Notes: a model not told the origin generated them from the letters alone. DNA of 6,877 nucleotides from an uncultured Ruminococcus sp. (GCA_902767175.1 CACXGH010000164.1:1-6877), one strand, 5' to 3'. Shown: positions 1-5,970, counted from the stretch's first letter. Numbers and translations are program-made.

Positions 1-52
1 GATAACCGCGGACAATAAGTGTCTGGTCAGTATGTCAGCCAGCGCGAATCGA

Positions 53-71
53 CAGCGGAGGCACTCCGCTG
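53..71. repeat. Perfect 8-bp inverted repeat upstream of efp
   Basis: The arms CAGCGGAG (53-60) and CTCCGCTG (64-71) are exact reverse complements around a 3-nt GCA loop. No T-run follows on either strand, so a classical intrinsic terminator is not supported. The sequence just after it, TGCGGTCACGCACC (70-83), matches 12 of 14 bases of TGCGGCTACGCACC (1327-1340) inside the MITE-like element, so it may be the remnant of a dispersed repeat. The whole stretch 1-90 contains no convincing coding frame. The hairpin is certain as sequence; its function is unknown. Confidence 0.55.
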
Positions 72-99
72 CGGTCACGCACCGGCGTATACAAAATTC

Positions 100-128
100 T
101 TGCAATTTGTATGAAGATATAGTATAAT
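100..128 (+). promoter_or_regulatory. Sigma-A-type promoter of the efp operon
   Basis: The -35 hexamer TTGCAA (100-105, 4/6 to consensus) and a perfect -10 TATAAT (123-128) are separated by 17 bp. Transcription would start near 135, giving an untranslated leader of about 70 nt before efp. The -35 lies inside an imperfect inverted repeat (ACAAA at 91-95, TTTGT at 106-110), which could be an operator, but this is weak. No other promoter of comparable quality was found in the window. Confidence 0.8.
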
Positions 129-204
129 GGTAAGAGTGTATAGGGCTGTTTGAGAACATACAGTTTTATTCAGCGATATTAAACGGAAAACAGGAGGATT
201 TTTT

Positions 205-762
205 ATGATCACAGCAGGAGATTTCAGAAACGGCGTAACCTTTGATATGGACGGACAGGTAGTTACAATAATCGAGTTCCAGCATGTTAAGCCCGGCAAA
301 GGTGCCGCTTTCGTCCGCACAAAGATAAAGAATGTCATCACAGGTGCGGTAATTGAAAAGACTTTCAACCCCAACGATAAGTATCCGACAGCATTTATAG
401 AGAGAAAGGATATGGAGTACCTCTATAACGACGGCGACCTCTATTATTTCATGGACAGCGAAACATACGAGCAGATTCCGATAAGCGCAAACGTTCTCGG
501 TGACAGCTTCAAGTTCGTTAAGGAAAATATGGAGTGCAAGATCCTTTCATATAAGGGCAGCGTTTTCGGCGTTGAGCCTCCTACATTCGTAGTTCTTACA
601 GTTACTCAGACAGATCCCGGCTTCAAGGGCGATACGGCTACAAACGTTACAAAGCCTGCAACACTTGAAACAGGTGCAGAGATCAAGGTACCGCTTTTCA
701 TCAACGAAGGCGATCAGATCCAGATCGACACAAGAACAGGCGAGTATATGTCAAGAGCTTAA
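205..762 (+). CDS. efp: Translation elongation factor P
   Basis: EF-P binds between the P and E sites of the ribosome and promotes peptide bond formation at polyproline stretches. The 185-aa product has the usual family length and three-domain plan: an N-terminal KOW-like domain (about 1-64), a central OB domain (about 66-128) and a C-terminal OB domain (about 130-185). The tip loop PGKGAAF (30-36) carries Lys-32, the position modified in Bacillus EF-P; no modification enzyme is encoded in this window. The C-terminal family signature is present from about 150 to 181, including VPLFINEGD and IDTRTGEY. The ATG is preceded by AGGAGG (192-197) at 7 nt spacing and by a strong promoter. It is the first gene of a two-gene operon, 29 nt before the zinc-ribbon gene. 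The identification is secure. Confidence 0.98.
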   Translation: MITAGDFRNGVTFDMDGQVVTIIEFQHVKPGKGAAFVRTKIKNVITGAVIEKTFNPNDKYPTAFIERKDMEYLYNDGDLYYFMDSETYEQIPISANVLGDSFKFVKENMECKILSYKGSVFGVEPPTFVVLTVTQTDPGFKGDTATNVTKPATLETGAEIKVPLFINEGDQIQIDTRTGEYMSRA

Positions 763-791
763 TTGCCTTATTATAAACGGAGGAGCATAAA

Positions 792-1232
792 ATGAAAATT
801 ACGGAAAAAGCAGCCTATATAAAGGGACTTGCCGAAGGTCTTGAGCTTGACCCGAAGGATAAGCAGACAAAGGTCATCAAGGCACTTATTGACCTTGTCA
901 ACGAAATGGCTGAGGAGGTCTGTGAGCTTGAACAGTGCTATGATGATGTATGCGATCAGATAGATGCTCTTGACGAGGATCTTGCAGGCGTTGAAGATCT
1001 TCTCTACGAAGATGAAGAAGATGACGATGATGAGCCTGTATGCGGCTGCGGTAGTGACGATGCGGCTTATGAAGTAACCTGCCCCACCTGCGGCGCTGTT
1101 ATAGGTATTGATGAAAACCAGCTCAGCGACGGCGGTATGTCATGCCCGAACTGCGGAGAAACTCTTGAGTTCGATTATGACGAGGACGAGCTTGACGGCA
1201 AAGACGAAGAGGAAAGCTCCGACGAGGAATAA
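792..1232 (+). CDS. CD1247-like acidic zinc-ribbon protein
   Basis: This is a 146-aa, very acidic protein resembling the CD1247 N-terminal domain family of Clostridia, whose function is not established and which is often mislabelled as a regulator. Residues 1-45 (with YIKGLAEGLEL at 9-19) form the recognisable N-terminal domain. Residues 41-72 look helical and probably coiled-coil, with DQIDALDEDLAGVEDL typical of the family. An Asp/Glu run (73-81) is followed by CGC (84-86) and two knuckles, CPTCG (97-101) and CPNCG (118-122), that should bind one zinc ion through Cys-97, 100, 118 and 121. The tail (125-146) is again acidic. It starts at ATG with GGAGG (779-783) 8 nt upstream and is followed 16 nt later by a terminator. 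Co-transcription with efp suggests, but does not show, a role in translation or in a general regulatory process. Assigned from remembered family features. Confidence 0.85.
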   Translation: MKITEKAAYIKGLAEGLELDPKDKQTKVIKALIDLVNEMAEEVCELEQCYDDVCDQIDALDEDLAGVEDLLYEDEEDDDDEPVCGCGSDDAAYEVTCPTCGAVIGIDENQLSDGGMSCPNCGETLEFDYDEDELDGKDEEESSDEE

Positions 1233-1248
1233 TTCACAAGGCTACAAT

Positions 1249-1285
1249 GCGAGATCTTGCACAAGTCGGCAGGGTCTCGCTTTTT
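1249..1285 (+). terminator. Intrinsic terminator of the efp operon
   Basis: A 12-bp stem pairs 1249-1260 with 1269-1280 (GCGAGATCTTGC with GCAGGGTCTCGC, including two G-U pairs) around an 8-nt loop. It is followed directly by TTTTT (1281-1285) and lies 16 nt after the stop codon of the zinc-ribbon gene. Its place and quality make it the natural end of the efp transcript. Confidence 0.85.
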
Positions 1286-1300
1286 GGTTATGATAAATAT

Positions 1301-1457
1301 AAGAAATTGCTGAATAAATCACGGCTTGCGGCTACGCACCTGTCTTGCCCACTCTTTTTCCGCTGTCTTGCGCACCCCCTTACAACCGACAGGCTGCCTG
1401 CGGTCTTTTTGCACAACCTGACGAAATACAGCCACTTGATTTAATCAGCGCTTCCTT
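1301..1457. mobile_element. MITE-like non-coding element, 157 bp
   Basis: The two ends are imperfect terminal inverted repeats: 1301-1321 and the reverse complement of 1437-1457 agree at 17 of 21 positions, with the core GCTGAATAAATCA / TGATTTAATCAGC. The interior is C/T-rich on this strand, unlike the neighbouring genes. It contains a direct repeat CTGTCTTGC (1340-1348 and 1363-1371) and a hairpin followed by a T-run. No transposase and no convincing protein is encoded, and I see no clear target-site duplication. It lies exactly between a terminator and the next gene, a tolerated insertion site. It could equally be a non-mobile dispersed repeat; copy number in the genome would settle this. 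Confidence 0.55.
1386..1410 (+). terminator. Terminator-like hairpin inside the MITE-like element
   Basis: CCG-A-CAGG (1386-1393) pairs with CCTG-CGG (1397-1403) around a CTG loop with one bulged A, followed by TCTTTTT (1404-1410). The stem is 7 bp, so it is weaker than the upstream terminator. It may act as a backup terminator or may only be part of the repeat's folded structure. Confidence 0.4.
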
Positions 1458-1517
1458 AAATTTTCTTTATCAGTAATTAATATAAAAAAGCGGTCGTCTC
1501 CGCAGAAAGGAAAGAAT

Positions 1518-2246
1518 ATGCTGATACATCTGATAAGAGAAGGCGTGGATATTTTTTCAATACTGATCTATATTTTATCCATTCTTATGATAATATTTCT
1601 TATAAATCCTCTGCATGAATGCGCACACGGCTTTGCCGCATATAAGCTCGGCGACAGAACAGCTAAAAACATGGGCAGACTTACGCTCAATCCTCTGGCA
1701 CATATCGACTATATGGGAGCGCTTATGATGCTCTTTATAGGCTTCGGCTGGGCAAAGGCTGTACCTGTAAATCCGAATAATTTCAGGAAACCGAGAGTCG
1801 GTATGTTCGTAACGGCACTTGCAGGACCTCTTGCAAATTTTGCTGCTGCACTGATCGGCGGAATAATATACAACATAATAAACACGATACTTGTAAAAAA
1901 TAACAGTCTGATATACCTCGGCGGTGAGCTGTATTATAATTTAGGCTACGACCCGGGATTTATGAGTTATATTTTCCTTTTTCTGAGATTTTTCATTATG
2001 ATCAACATATGTCTTGCGGCGTTCAATCTTTTGCCGATACCGCCGCTTGACGGCTCAAAGATAGTAATGTCATTTCTCCCGAACAGAATTATTTATAAGA
2101 TACAGCAGAATGAGATGTATATTTCTATCGCTCTTTTTGTCCTTGTCGTATCCGGAGGAGCTGCAAACCTTCTTTACCCCGTACAGATATGGCTTTATGA
2201 CGGTATAATCCGCCTTACGGCTCTTCCCTTCTCATGGGCTTGGTAA
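1518..2246 (+). CDS. M50-family (site-2-protease-type) membrane metalloprotease
   Basis: This is a 242-aa polytopic membrane zinc metalloprotease of the short, PDZ-less S2P/M50 subfamily (YwhC-like). Such enzymes cleave substrates within the membrane; the substrate here is unknown. The catalytic motif HECAH is at residues 33-37 in the first long hydrophobic segment (about 12-40), and NLLPIPPLDG (170-179) supplies the third zinc ligand, Asp-178. GRLTLNP (53-59) is also typical. Further hydrophobic segments lie near 64-82, 96-122, 149-172 and 201-226. All catalytic residues are present, so it should be active. The ATG has AAAGGA (1506-1511) at 6 nt spacing. It sits 32 nt before scpA, an arrangement I recall from Clostridia, and probably heads that operon. 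No strong promoter could be assigned in 1458-1517. Confidence 0.93.
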   Translation: MLIHLIREGVDIFSILIYILSILMIIFLINPLHECAHGFAAYKLGDRTAKNMGRLTLNPLAHIDYMGALMMLFIGFGWAKAVPVNPNNFRKPRVGMFVTALAGPLANFAAALIGGIIYNIINTILVKNNSLIYLGGELYYNLGYDPGFMSYIFLFLRFFIMINICLAAFNLLPIPPLDGSKIVMSFLPNRIIYKIQQNEMYISIALFVLVVSGGAANLLYPVQIWLYDGIIRLTALPFSWAW

Positions 2247-2278
2247 AGGGTCTTAATATCTTGTCAGGAGAATGAAAA

Positions 2279-3007
2279 TTGGAAAAGATATCATACAAGC
2301 TTGATGTATTTGAAGGTCCTCTCGACCTGCTGCTGCATCTTATCGAAAAAAACAAACTGAATATTTATGATATCCTTATATCGGAGCTGCTTGAGCAGTA
2401 TATGGAGCAGATAGATCTTATGCAGCAGCAGGACCTCGATATAGCAGGCGAATTTTTAGCTATGGCATCAAGGCTGATACAAATAAAATCCGCAATGCTG
2501 CTCCCCAAATATGAAGAAGCTGAGGAAATGCGCAGAGAGCTTACCGGACAGCTTATAGAATACCGCAAGTGCAAGCGTGTAGCGGCTGTACTGTCTGAGA
2601 AAATAAGCTTTGACAGCTATTGCAGAGAACCGGCTAAAATCAAGGCGGATATGAAGTATAAAAGAGTTCATGAGCCTTCATATCTTACTGCGGCTTATCT
2701 TGCCGCAGTGGGCAGAGGAAAGGCTAAAATACCTCCCCCGAAGGACGCATTCTCGGGCATAGTTGCAAGAAGGATAGTTTCAGTCAGCTCAAAAATATAC
2801 GGAATTATCAGAAAGCTTCGTGACGGCAGCAGCAGACCTTACAGCACAATGTTCAGCGATGCTGAAGATAAAAGCGAGCTTGTTGCAACATTTCTGGCGA
2901 TACTTGAACTTATCAAGGGAAAGCGTGTAAGAGTTGAGGGAGACGGTGAGAGCTGTGAGCTTAAACTTATCATCGGTGGTGAAAAGCAATGGACAGAAGA
3001 AAACTGA
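2279..3007 (+). CDS. scpA: Segregation and condensation protein A (kleisin)
   Basis: ScpA is the kleisin subunit of the bacterial SMC-ScpAB condensin: it bridges the two SMC heads and is needed for chromosome compaction and segregation. The 242-aa product has the typical family length. The N-terminal SMC-neck-binding domain is clear (VFEGPLDLLLHLIEKNKLNI at 10-29, and FLAMASRLIQIKSAMLLP at 59-76). The middle part (about 78-165) is the ScpB-binding linker, and the C-terminal winged helix (about 165-235, with VATFLAILELIKGKRV at 202-217) contacts the SMC head. The start is TTG: the codon just upstream in frame but one is a TGA, the nearby ATG at 2272 is out of frame, and AGGAG (2266-2270) stands 8 nt away. 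Its 3' end overlaps scpB by 19 nt. Confidence 0.97.
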   Translation: MEKISYKLDVFEGPLDLLLHLIEKNKLNIYDILISELLEQYMEQIDLMQQQDLDIAGEFLAMASRLIQIKSAMLLPKYEEAEEMRRELTGQLIEYRKCKRVAAVLSEKISFDSYCREPAKIKADMKYKRVHEPSYLTAAYLAAVGRGKAKIPPPKDAFSGIVARRIVSVSSKIYGIIRKLRDGSSRPYSTMFSDAEDKSELVATFLAILELIKGKRVRVEGDGESCELKLIIGGEKQWTEEN

Positions 3008-3567
3008 AAAGCACGGCTGAGGCTGTTATATTTGCCTGCGGCACTCCTGTCGAAGCCGAGCGAATAGCTCAGGGACTCGGCATTTCCGAAGAGGACGCAG
3101 CCGATATATGCGAGGAACTGCTCAGAGAATACGCTGAAAGTGACAGGGGTATAAGGATAGTCCGGCTCAATAAAAGCTATCAGATGTGTACCTGTGAGGA
3201 ATATGCCGAGCCTATAAGAACCGTTATGGATCTGAGGAGAAACACTCCGCTTTCGCAGGCAGCAGCAGAGGTGCTTGCGGTAATTGCATATAACCAGCCT
3301 GTTACAAAGGCATTTGTAGAGCAGGTCAGAGGTGTAGACTGCTCAGGTGTTATAACAGGTCTTATCAGCAGACAGCTCATAGAAGAAAAAGGCAGGCTTG
3401 AGCTGCCAGGAAAGCCGCTTATTTACGGAACAACAGAGCATTTTCTCAGATGCTTCAATATATCCTCACTTGATGAGCTTCCTCCGCTCCCGAATGATGA
3501 GGAGGACGAGGAAAAAAATACAGACGGGGACGGTACTGATATTTCCGGACAGGGTGATGAGCCATGA
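2989..3567 (+). CDS. scpB: Segregation and condensation protein B
   Basis: ScpB forms a dimer of paired winged-helix domains that binds the ScpA linker and regulates the SMC ATPase complex. The 192-aa product matches the family: a first winged helix (about 5-80) and a second (about 86-160) with the conserved stretches LSQAAAEVLAVIAYNQPVTK (88-107), VRGVDCSGVITGL (113-125) and GRLELPGKPLIYGTT (135-149). The last 25 residues or so are acidic, low-complexity and probably disordered. The ATG lies within the 3' end of scpA, with only a weak Shine-Dalgarno (GGTGG), so translation is probably coupled to scpA, which suits a stoichiometric complex. Its stop overlaps the next start (ATGA). Confidence 0.97.
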   Translation: MDRRKLKSTAEAVIFACGTPVEAERIAQGLGISEEDAADICEELLREYAESDRGIRIVRLNKSYQMCTCEEYAEPIRTVMDLRRNTPLSQAAAEVLAVIAYNQPVTKAFVEQVRGVDCSGVITGLISRQLIEEKGRLELPGKPLIYGTTEHFLRCFNISSLDELPPLPNDEEDEEKNTDGDGTDISGQGDEP

Positions 3568-4256
3568 ATGTATTTTTGCTTATCCTTGCAGGCATAATAG
3601 TATTGATACTTCTGCTGCTGTTTTGTCCGGTAGTCATAAAAATAGAATATAAGGACAAGGTAAAGATCAAAGCCGGGTACCTCTTCCCTGTTTTTACAAT
3701 TCCGACAGAAAAAGAGGAGGATCCGGAAAAGGCAGCAAAGAAAGCCGCTAAAAAGGAAAAGAAGGAACAAAAGAAACAGCTCAAAGAGGAAAGGCGCAGG
3801 CAGAAATACGAAAAGAAGCACCCCGGTGCCGCCGCAGCTGCCTCTGCAGAGCCTGAGAAGAAAAAAGAAAGTCCGTTCATACAAAAAATAAAGGAAAAAG
3901 GCGTAAGCGGCATAATAGAGCTGCTGAAAGAGCTTGTAAGAATAATCGGAGGGCTTTTAAAGAAAATAACCGACCATCTTGTCATCTCGAAGTTTGACCT
4001 TCAGATAGCTATTGCAAGCGAAGATGCGGCAAGCACTGCTCTTACATACGGCAGAATATGCTCAGGTGTTTATCCTGCCGTAAGCTTTATTAAAAACCAT
4101 GTCAGGAAATTCAGGCACAGAATAAAAATAGCACCTGTGTTTACACAGACCGAAACAAAGGTGCGTCTTGTCATGAAGGCAAGAATAATGCCCTTCTTTA
4201 TTCTCAGCGGAGCGCTCGGAGCTTTAATTAAAGGTCTTAAGGCTATTGCAAAATAA
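3564..4256 (+). CDS. DUF2953 membrane protein (YtfI-like)
   Basis: This 230-aa protein is of unknown function. It has one N-terminal hydrophobic segment (about 3-23), then a short domain, then a strongly charged Lys/Glu/Ala-rich stretch (about 50-103) likely to be a long helix or coiled coil with a small Ala patch (89-94). A C-terminal part follows, in which FDLQIAIASEDAASTALTYG (144-163) matches the DUF2953 pattern. Residues 209-223 are again hydrophobic and might dip into the membrane. In Bacillus subtilis a DUF2953 protein (YtfI) is encoded next to YtfJ, as here, which supports the assignment. The ATG overlaps the scpB stop as ATGA, with AGGGTGAT (3551-3558) as ribosome binding site. The charged insert makes the protein easy to miss in searches with low-complexity masking. 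Confidence 0.8.
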   Translation: MNVFLLILAGIIVLILLLLFCPVVIKIEYKDKVKIKAGYLFPVFTIPTEKEEDPEKAAKKAAKKEKKEQKKQLKEERRRQKYEKKHPGAAAAASAEPEKKKESPFIQKIKEKGVSGIIELLKELVRIIGGLLKKITDHLVISKFDLQIAIASEDAASTALTYGRICSGVYPAVSFIKNHVRKFRHRIKIAPVFTQTETKVRLVMKARIMPFFILSGALGALIKGLKAIAK

Positions 4257-4330
4257 AAACTTTTATATTATACTTATAATCAAAGCTGATATTTATTTTA
4301 ATTTATAAATCTGAAAAGGCGGTGTTTATC

Positions 4331-4786
4331 ATGAGTGATCGTCCTATAGAAGGTCTTATGGGAACTACACTTGATAAAATCAAACAAATGGTAGATGTCA
4401 ATACTATTGTCGGTAACCCGATAACTACTCCCGACGGCACTACGGTTATCCCTGTTTCAAAGGTAATGTACGGATTTGCGTCGGGCGGCTCGGAATTCAA
4501 CTCCAAAAAACCTGATGATGACAATCTTTTCGGCGGCGGTGCAGGCGCAGGTGTTACAATTACCCCTATTGCGTTCATCGCAGTTACCAAAGATGATGTA
4601 AAGCTTCTCAATGTCACTAATTTCAAGGACGGTCAGGACAGAGCCGTTGGCATGGTGCCTGAGCTTGTCGATAAGATAATCGGTCTTTTCAAGAAGGATA
4701 AGAAAAAGAACAAGAAAGATGACGCTGAGGAAGAAAATGCTGATGAGACTGTAAAGGAATCCGGTATTGACGACCCGAAGGTCTGA
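4331..4786 (+). CDS. ytfJ: YtfJ/GerW family sporulation protein
   Basis: This is a 151-aa protein of the YtfJ (GerW) family. In Bacillus subtilis the family member is made in the forespore and is needed for normal spore germination; its biochemical activity is not known. Family features are VDVNTIVGNPITTPDGTTVI (21-40), PVSKVMYGFASGGSEF (41-56), the Gly-rich FGGGAGAGVTITPIAFIAV (67-85) and a following VKLLNV. A Lys-rich segment (121-130) and an acidic tail (131-151) end the protein. A GTG at 4322 is in frame, but ATG at 4331 is the better start because AGGCGGTG (4317-4324) then serves as ribosome binding site at 6 nt. It stands apart from the preceding genes by an AT-rich gap and may have its own promoter. 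Members also occur in species not known to sporulate, so the gene alone does not prove sporulation. Confidence 0.93.
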   Translation: MSDRPIEGLMGTTLDKIKQMVDVNTIVGNPITTPDGTTVIPVSKVMYGFASGGSEFNSKKPDDDNLFGGGAGAGVTITPIAFIAVTKDDVKLLNVTNFKDGQDRAVGMVPELVDKIIGLFKKDKKKNKKDDAEEENADETVKESGIDDPKV

Positions 4787-4803
4787 TAAATAATAAAACT
4801 GCT

Positions 4804-4834
4804 TTGATAAAACTGCCTGCCCTGTGCATATAAA
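4804..4834 (+). promoter_or_regulatory. Possible promoter of the carboxypeptidase gene within the terminator
   Basis: TTGATA (4804-4809, 5/6 to the -35 consensus) and TATAAA (4829-4834, 5/6 to the -10 consensus) are 19 bp apart, longer than ideal. Transcription would start around 4841, inside the loop of the terminator hairpin, so the transcript would contain only its 3' arm. That leaves the ribosome binding site free. The hexamers are visible; promoter activity is inferred. Confidence 0.4.
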
Positions 4835-4865
4835 TGAAACAGCATTAAAGGGCAGGTGGTTTTTT
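4812..4865 (+). terminator. Intrinsic terminator overlapping the next gene's RBS and start
   Basis: A 12-bp stem pairs 4812-4823 with 4849-4860 (eight consecutive Watson-Crick pairs CCTGCCCT/AGGGCAGG, then two G-U pairs and two more pairs) around a 25-nt loop, in which TGC/GCA (4825-4827, 4842-4844) may extend the fold. TTTTT follows (4861-4865). It lies 25 nt after ytfJ and would end that transcript. The 3' arm contains AGGTGG (4854-4859), the only ribosome binding site available to the next gene, so folding would also hide that site. Confidence 0.8.
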
Positions 4866-5970
4866 GTTTTACAGGAAGATAACAGCTTTTATCCTTATTG
4901 CTGCCGTTGTGCTGTGCTGCATATCGACAAATGCCGCAGGAGAAATAACGGCAAAGGATATCCCCGAAACAAGCGCAGAGTCTGCAATACTCATATGCGC
5001 CGACAACGGCAGGGTTCTCTATGAAAAGGCTGCCGACAAGCAGCTTGCTATTGCAAGCATAACGAAAATAATGACGGGACTGATAGCTCTTGAATATGCC
5101 CAAAGGAACGATAAGGTGATAACCTTTGAAAGCTCCATGCAGGCGGAAGGCTCAAGTCTGTATTTGAAAGTCGGAGAAAAGCTTAAAGTAACGGAGCTTG
5201 TAAAAGGACTGCTTTGTGTATCGGGCAACGATGCCGCAAATGCATTAGCTATAGGAATTGCAGGAAGTACAGAGGCTTTTGCGGAGATAATGAATAAAAA
5301 GGCTGCCCGTTTAGGAATGACAAACACACATTTTGTCACTCCGTCGGGGCTTGACGACAAAGAGCATTATTCATCAGCCCGTGATATGGCTCTTCTGTGC
5401 ATTTATGCAATGAACAATAAGAGCTTTGCGGATATCGTCTCTCAGAAAAACCTCGAAGTCAGCTATGAATACCCCGAAAACAAAAAACAGCAATGCACAA
5501 ATCACAACAGGCTGCTTTCGGAATATCAGGGCTGTATCGGAATAAAGACAGGATATACAAGCAAGGCAGGGCGGACACTGACATCATGTGCGGAGCGTGA
5601 CGGAATAAGGCTCGTAGCGGTAACTCTTAATGACAGAGATGATTGGAACGACCATAAAAAGCTGTTTGACTTCGGTTTTTCCCAGTGTACAAGGGTAAAG
5701 GCGGTAAGCCGTGAGCAGCGCTTTGTTCTGCCGATAGTCGGAGGAAAGACTGATATCACTGCGGTAATGCCGGAAAACGATGCGCTATATACAACGGTAA
5801 GGACAGACGAGAACATTCTGAGCTATAAGCTGTATATGCCGCACTTTGTATATGCACCGCTGAAAAAGGGCGAAAAGACAGGAGAGCTGCGGTGTTATCT
5901 TGACGGGAAAAAAATATTCTCCGTACCGCTTATCGCTGCGGAGACAGTGGAAATACAAGAGGAGAGATAA
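4864..5970 (+). CDS. dacB: D-alanyl-D-alanine carboxypeptidase (class A low-mass PBP, S11)
   Basis: This secreted serine D,D-carboxypeptidase removes the terminal D-Ala from peptidoglycan stem peptides and so limits cross-linking. The 368-aa product has a signal peptide (Arg/Lys at 4-5, hydrophobic 7-20, likely cleavage near 24-26). The active site is complete: SxxK as SITK (65-68), SGN (120-122) and KTG (228-230). A smaller beta-rich C-terminal domain follows (about 265-355). It ends in a short charged tail with no obvious membrane-anchoring amphipathic helix. The start is TTG: an in-frame TAA lies at 4846, no other usual start codon stands before the signal peptide, and AGGTGG is 4 nt upstream. 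The symbol dacB rests on position next to rluB as in Bacillus subtilis; dacF or a generic vegetative enzyme is possible. Product 0.95, symbol about 0.5. Confidence 0.93.
   Translation: MFYRKITAFILIAAVVLCCISTNAAGEITAKDIPETSAESAILICADNGRVLYEKAADKQLAIASITKIMTGLIALEYAQRNDKVITFESSMQAEGSSLYLKVGEKLKVTELVKGLLCVSGNDAANALAIGIAGSTEAFAEIMNKKAARLGMTNTHFVTPSGLDDKEHYSSARDMALLCIYAMNNKSFADIVSQKNLEVSYEYPENKKQQCTNHNRLLSEYQGCIGIKTGYTSKAGRTLTSCAERDGIRLVAVTLNDRDDWNDHKKLFDFGFSQCTRVKAVSREQRFVLPIVGGKTDITAVMPENDALYTTVRTDENILSYKLYMPHFVYAPLKKGEKTGELRCYLDGKKIFSVPLIAAETVEIQEER

Noticed and set aside
1..18. Possible end of an upstream gene (DNRGQ then TAA at 16-18)
   Set aside because: Only five codons are visible and any frame gives a stop as easily; an upstream gene cannot be supported.
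2..126. Open frame without start at the left edge of the window
   Set aside because: It runs through the perfect hairpin and the promoter -10 box and encodes an Arg/Ser-rich string unlike a real C terminus.
135..204. Riboswitch or structured leader before efp
   Set aside because: The 70-nt leader shows only 4-bp stems and no U-tract; nothing beyond the normal RBS.
1247..1444. 65-codon open frame across the terminator and MITE-like element
   Set aside because: It begins within the terminator hairpin, has no ribosome binding site and its composition follows the repeat; non-coding.
1455..1483. Promoter for the M50-scpAB operon (CTTAAA, 17 bp, TAATAT)
   Set aside because: Only 3/6 and 4/6 matches in very AT-rich DNA; a promoter probably exists in 1410-1515 but I cannot place it.
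3423..3985. Two long minus-strand open frames (153 and 176 codons) opposite scpB and the DUF2953 gene
   Set aside because: They are rich in Phe, Ser, Leu and Cys as expected from the complement of Lys/Glu-rich coding DNA, and the + strand genes are certain.
4322..4330. GTG at 4322 as start of ytfJ
   Set aside because: The GTG is part of the Shine-Dalgarno AGGCGGTG serving the ATG at 4331, and the family's N terminus fits the ATG.
4633..5103. 156-codon minus-strand open frame across ytfJ and the carboxypeptidase start
   Set aside because: It spans two well-supported + strand genes and a terminator, and has no recognisable domain.
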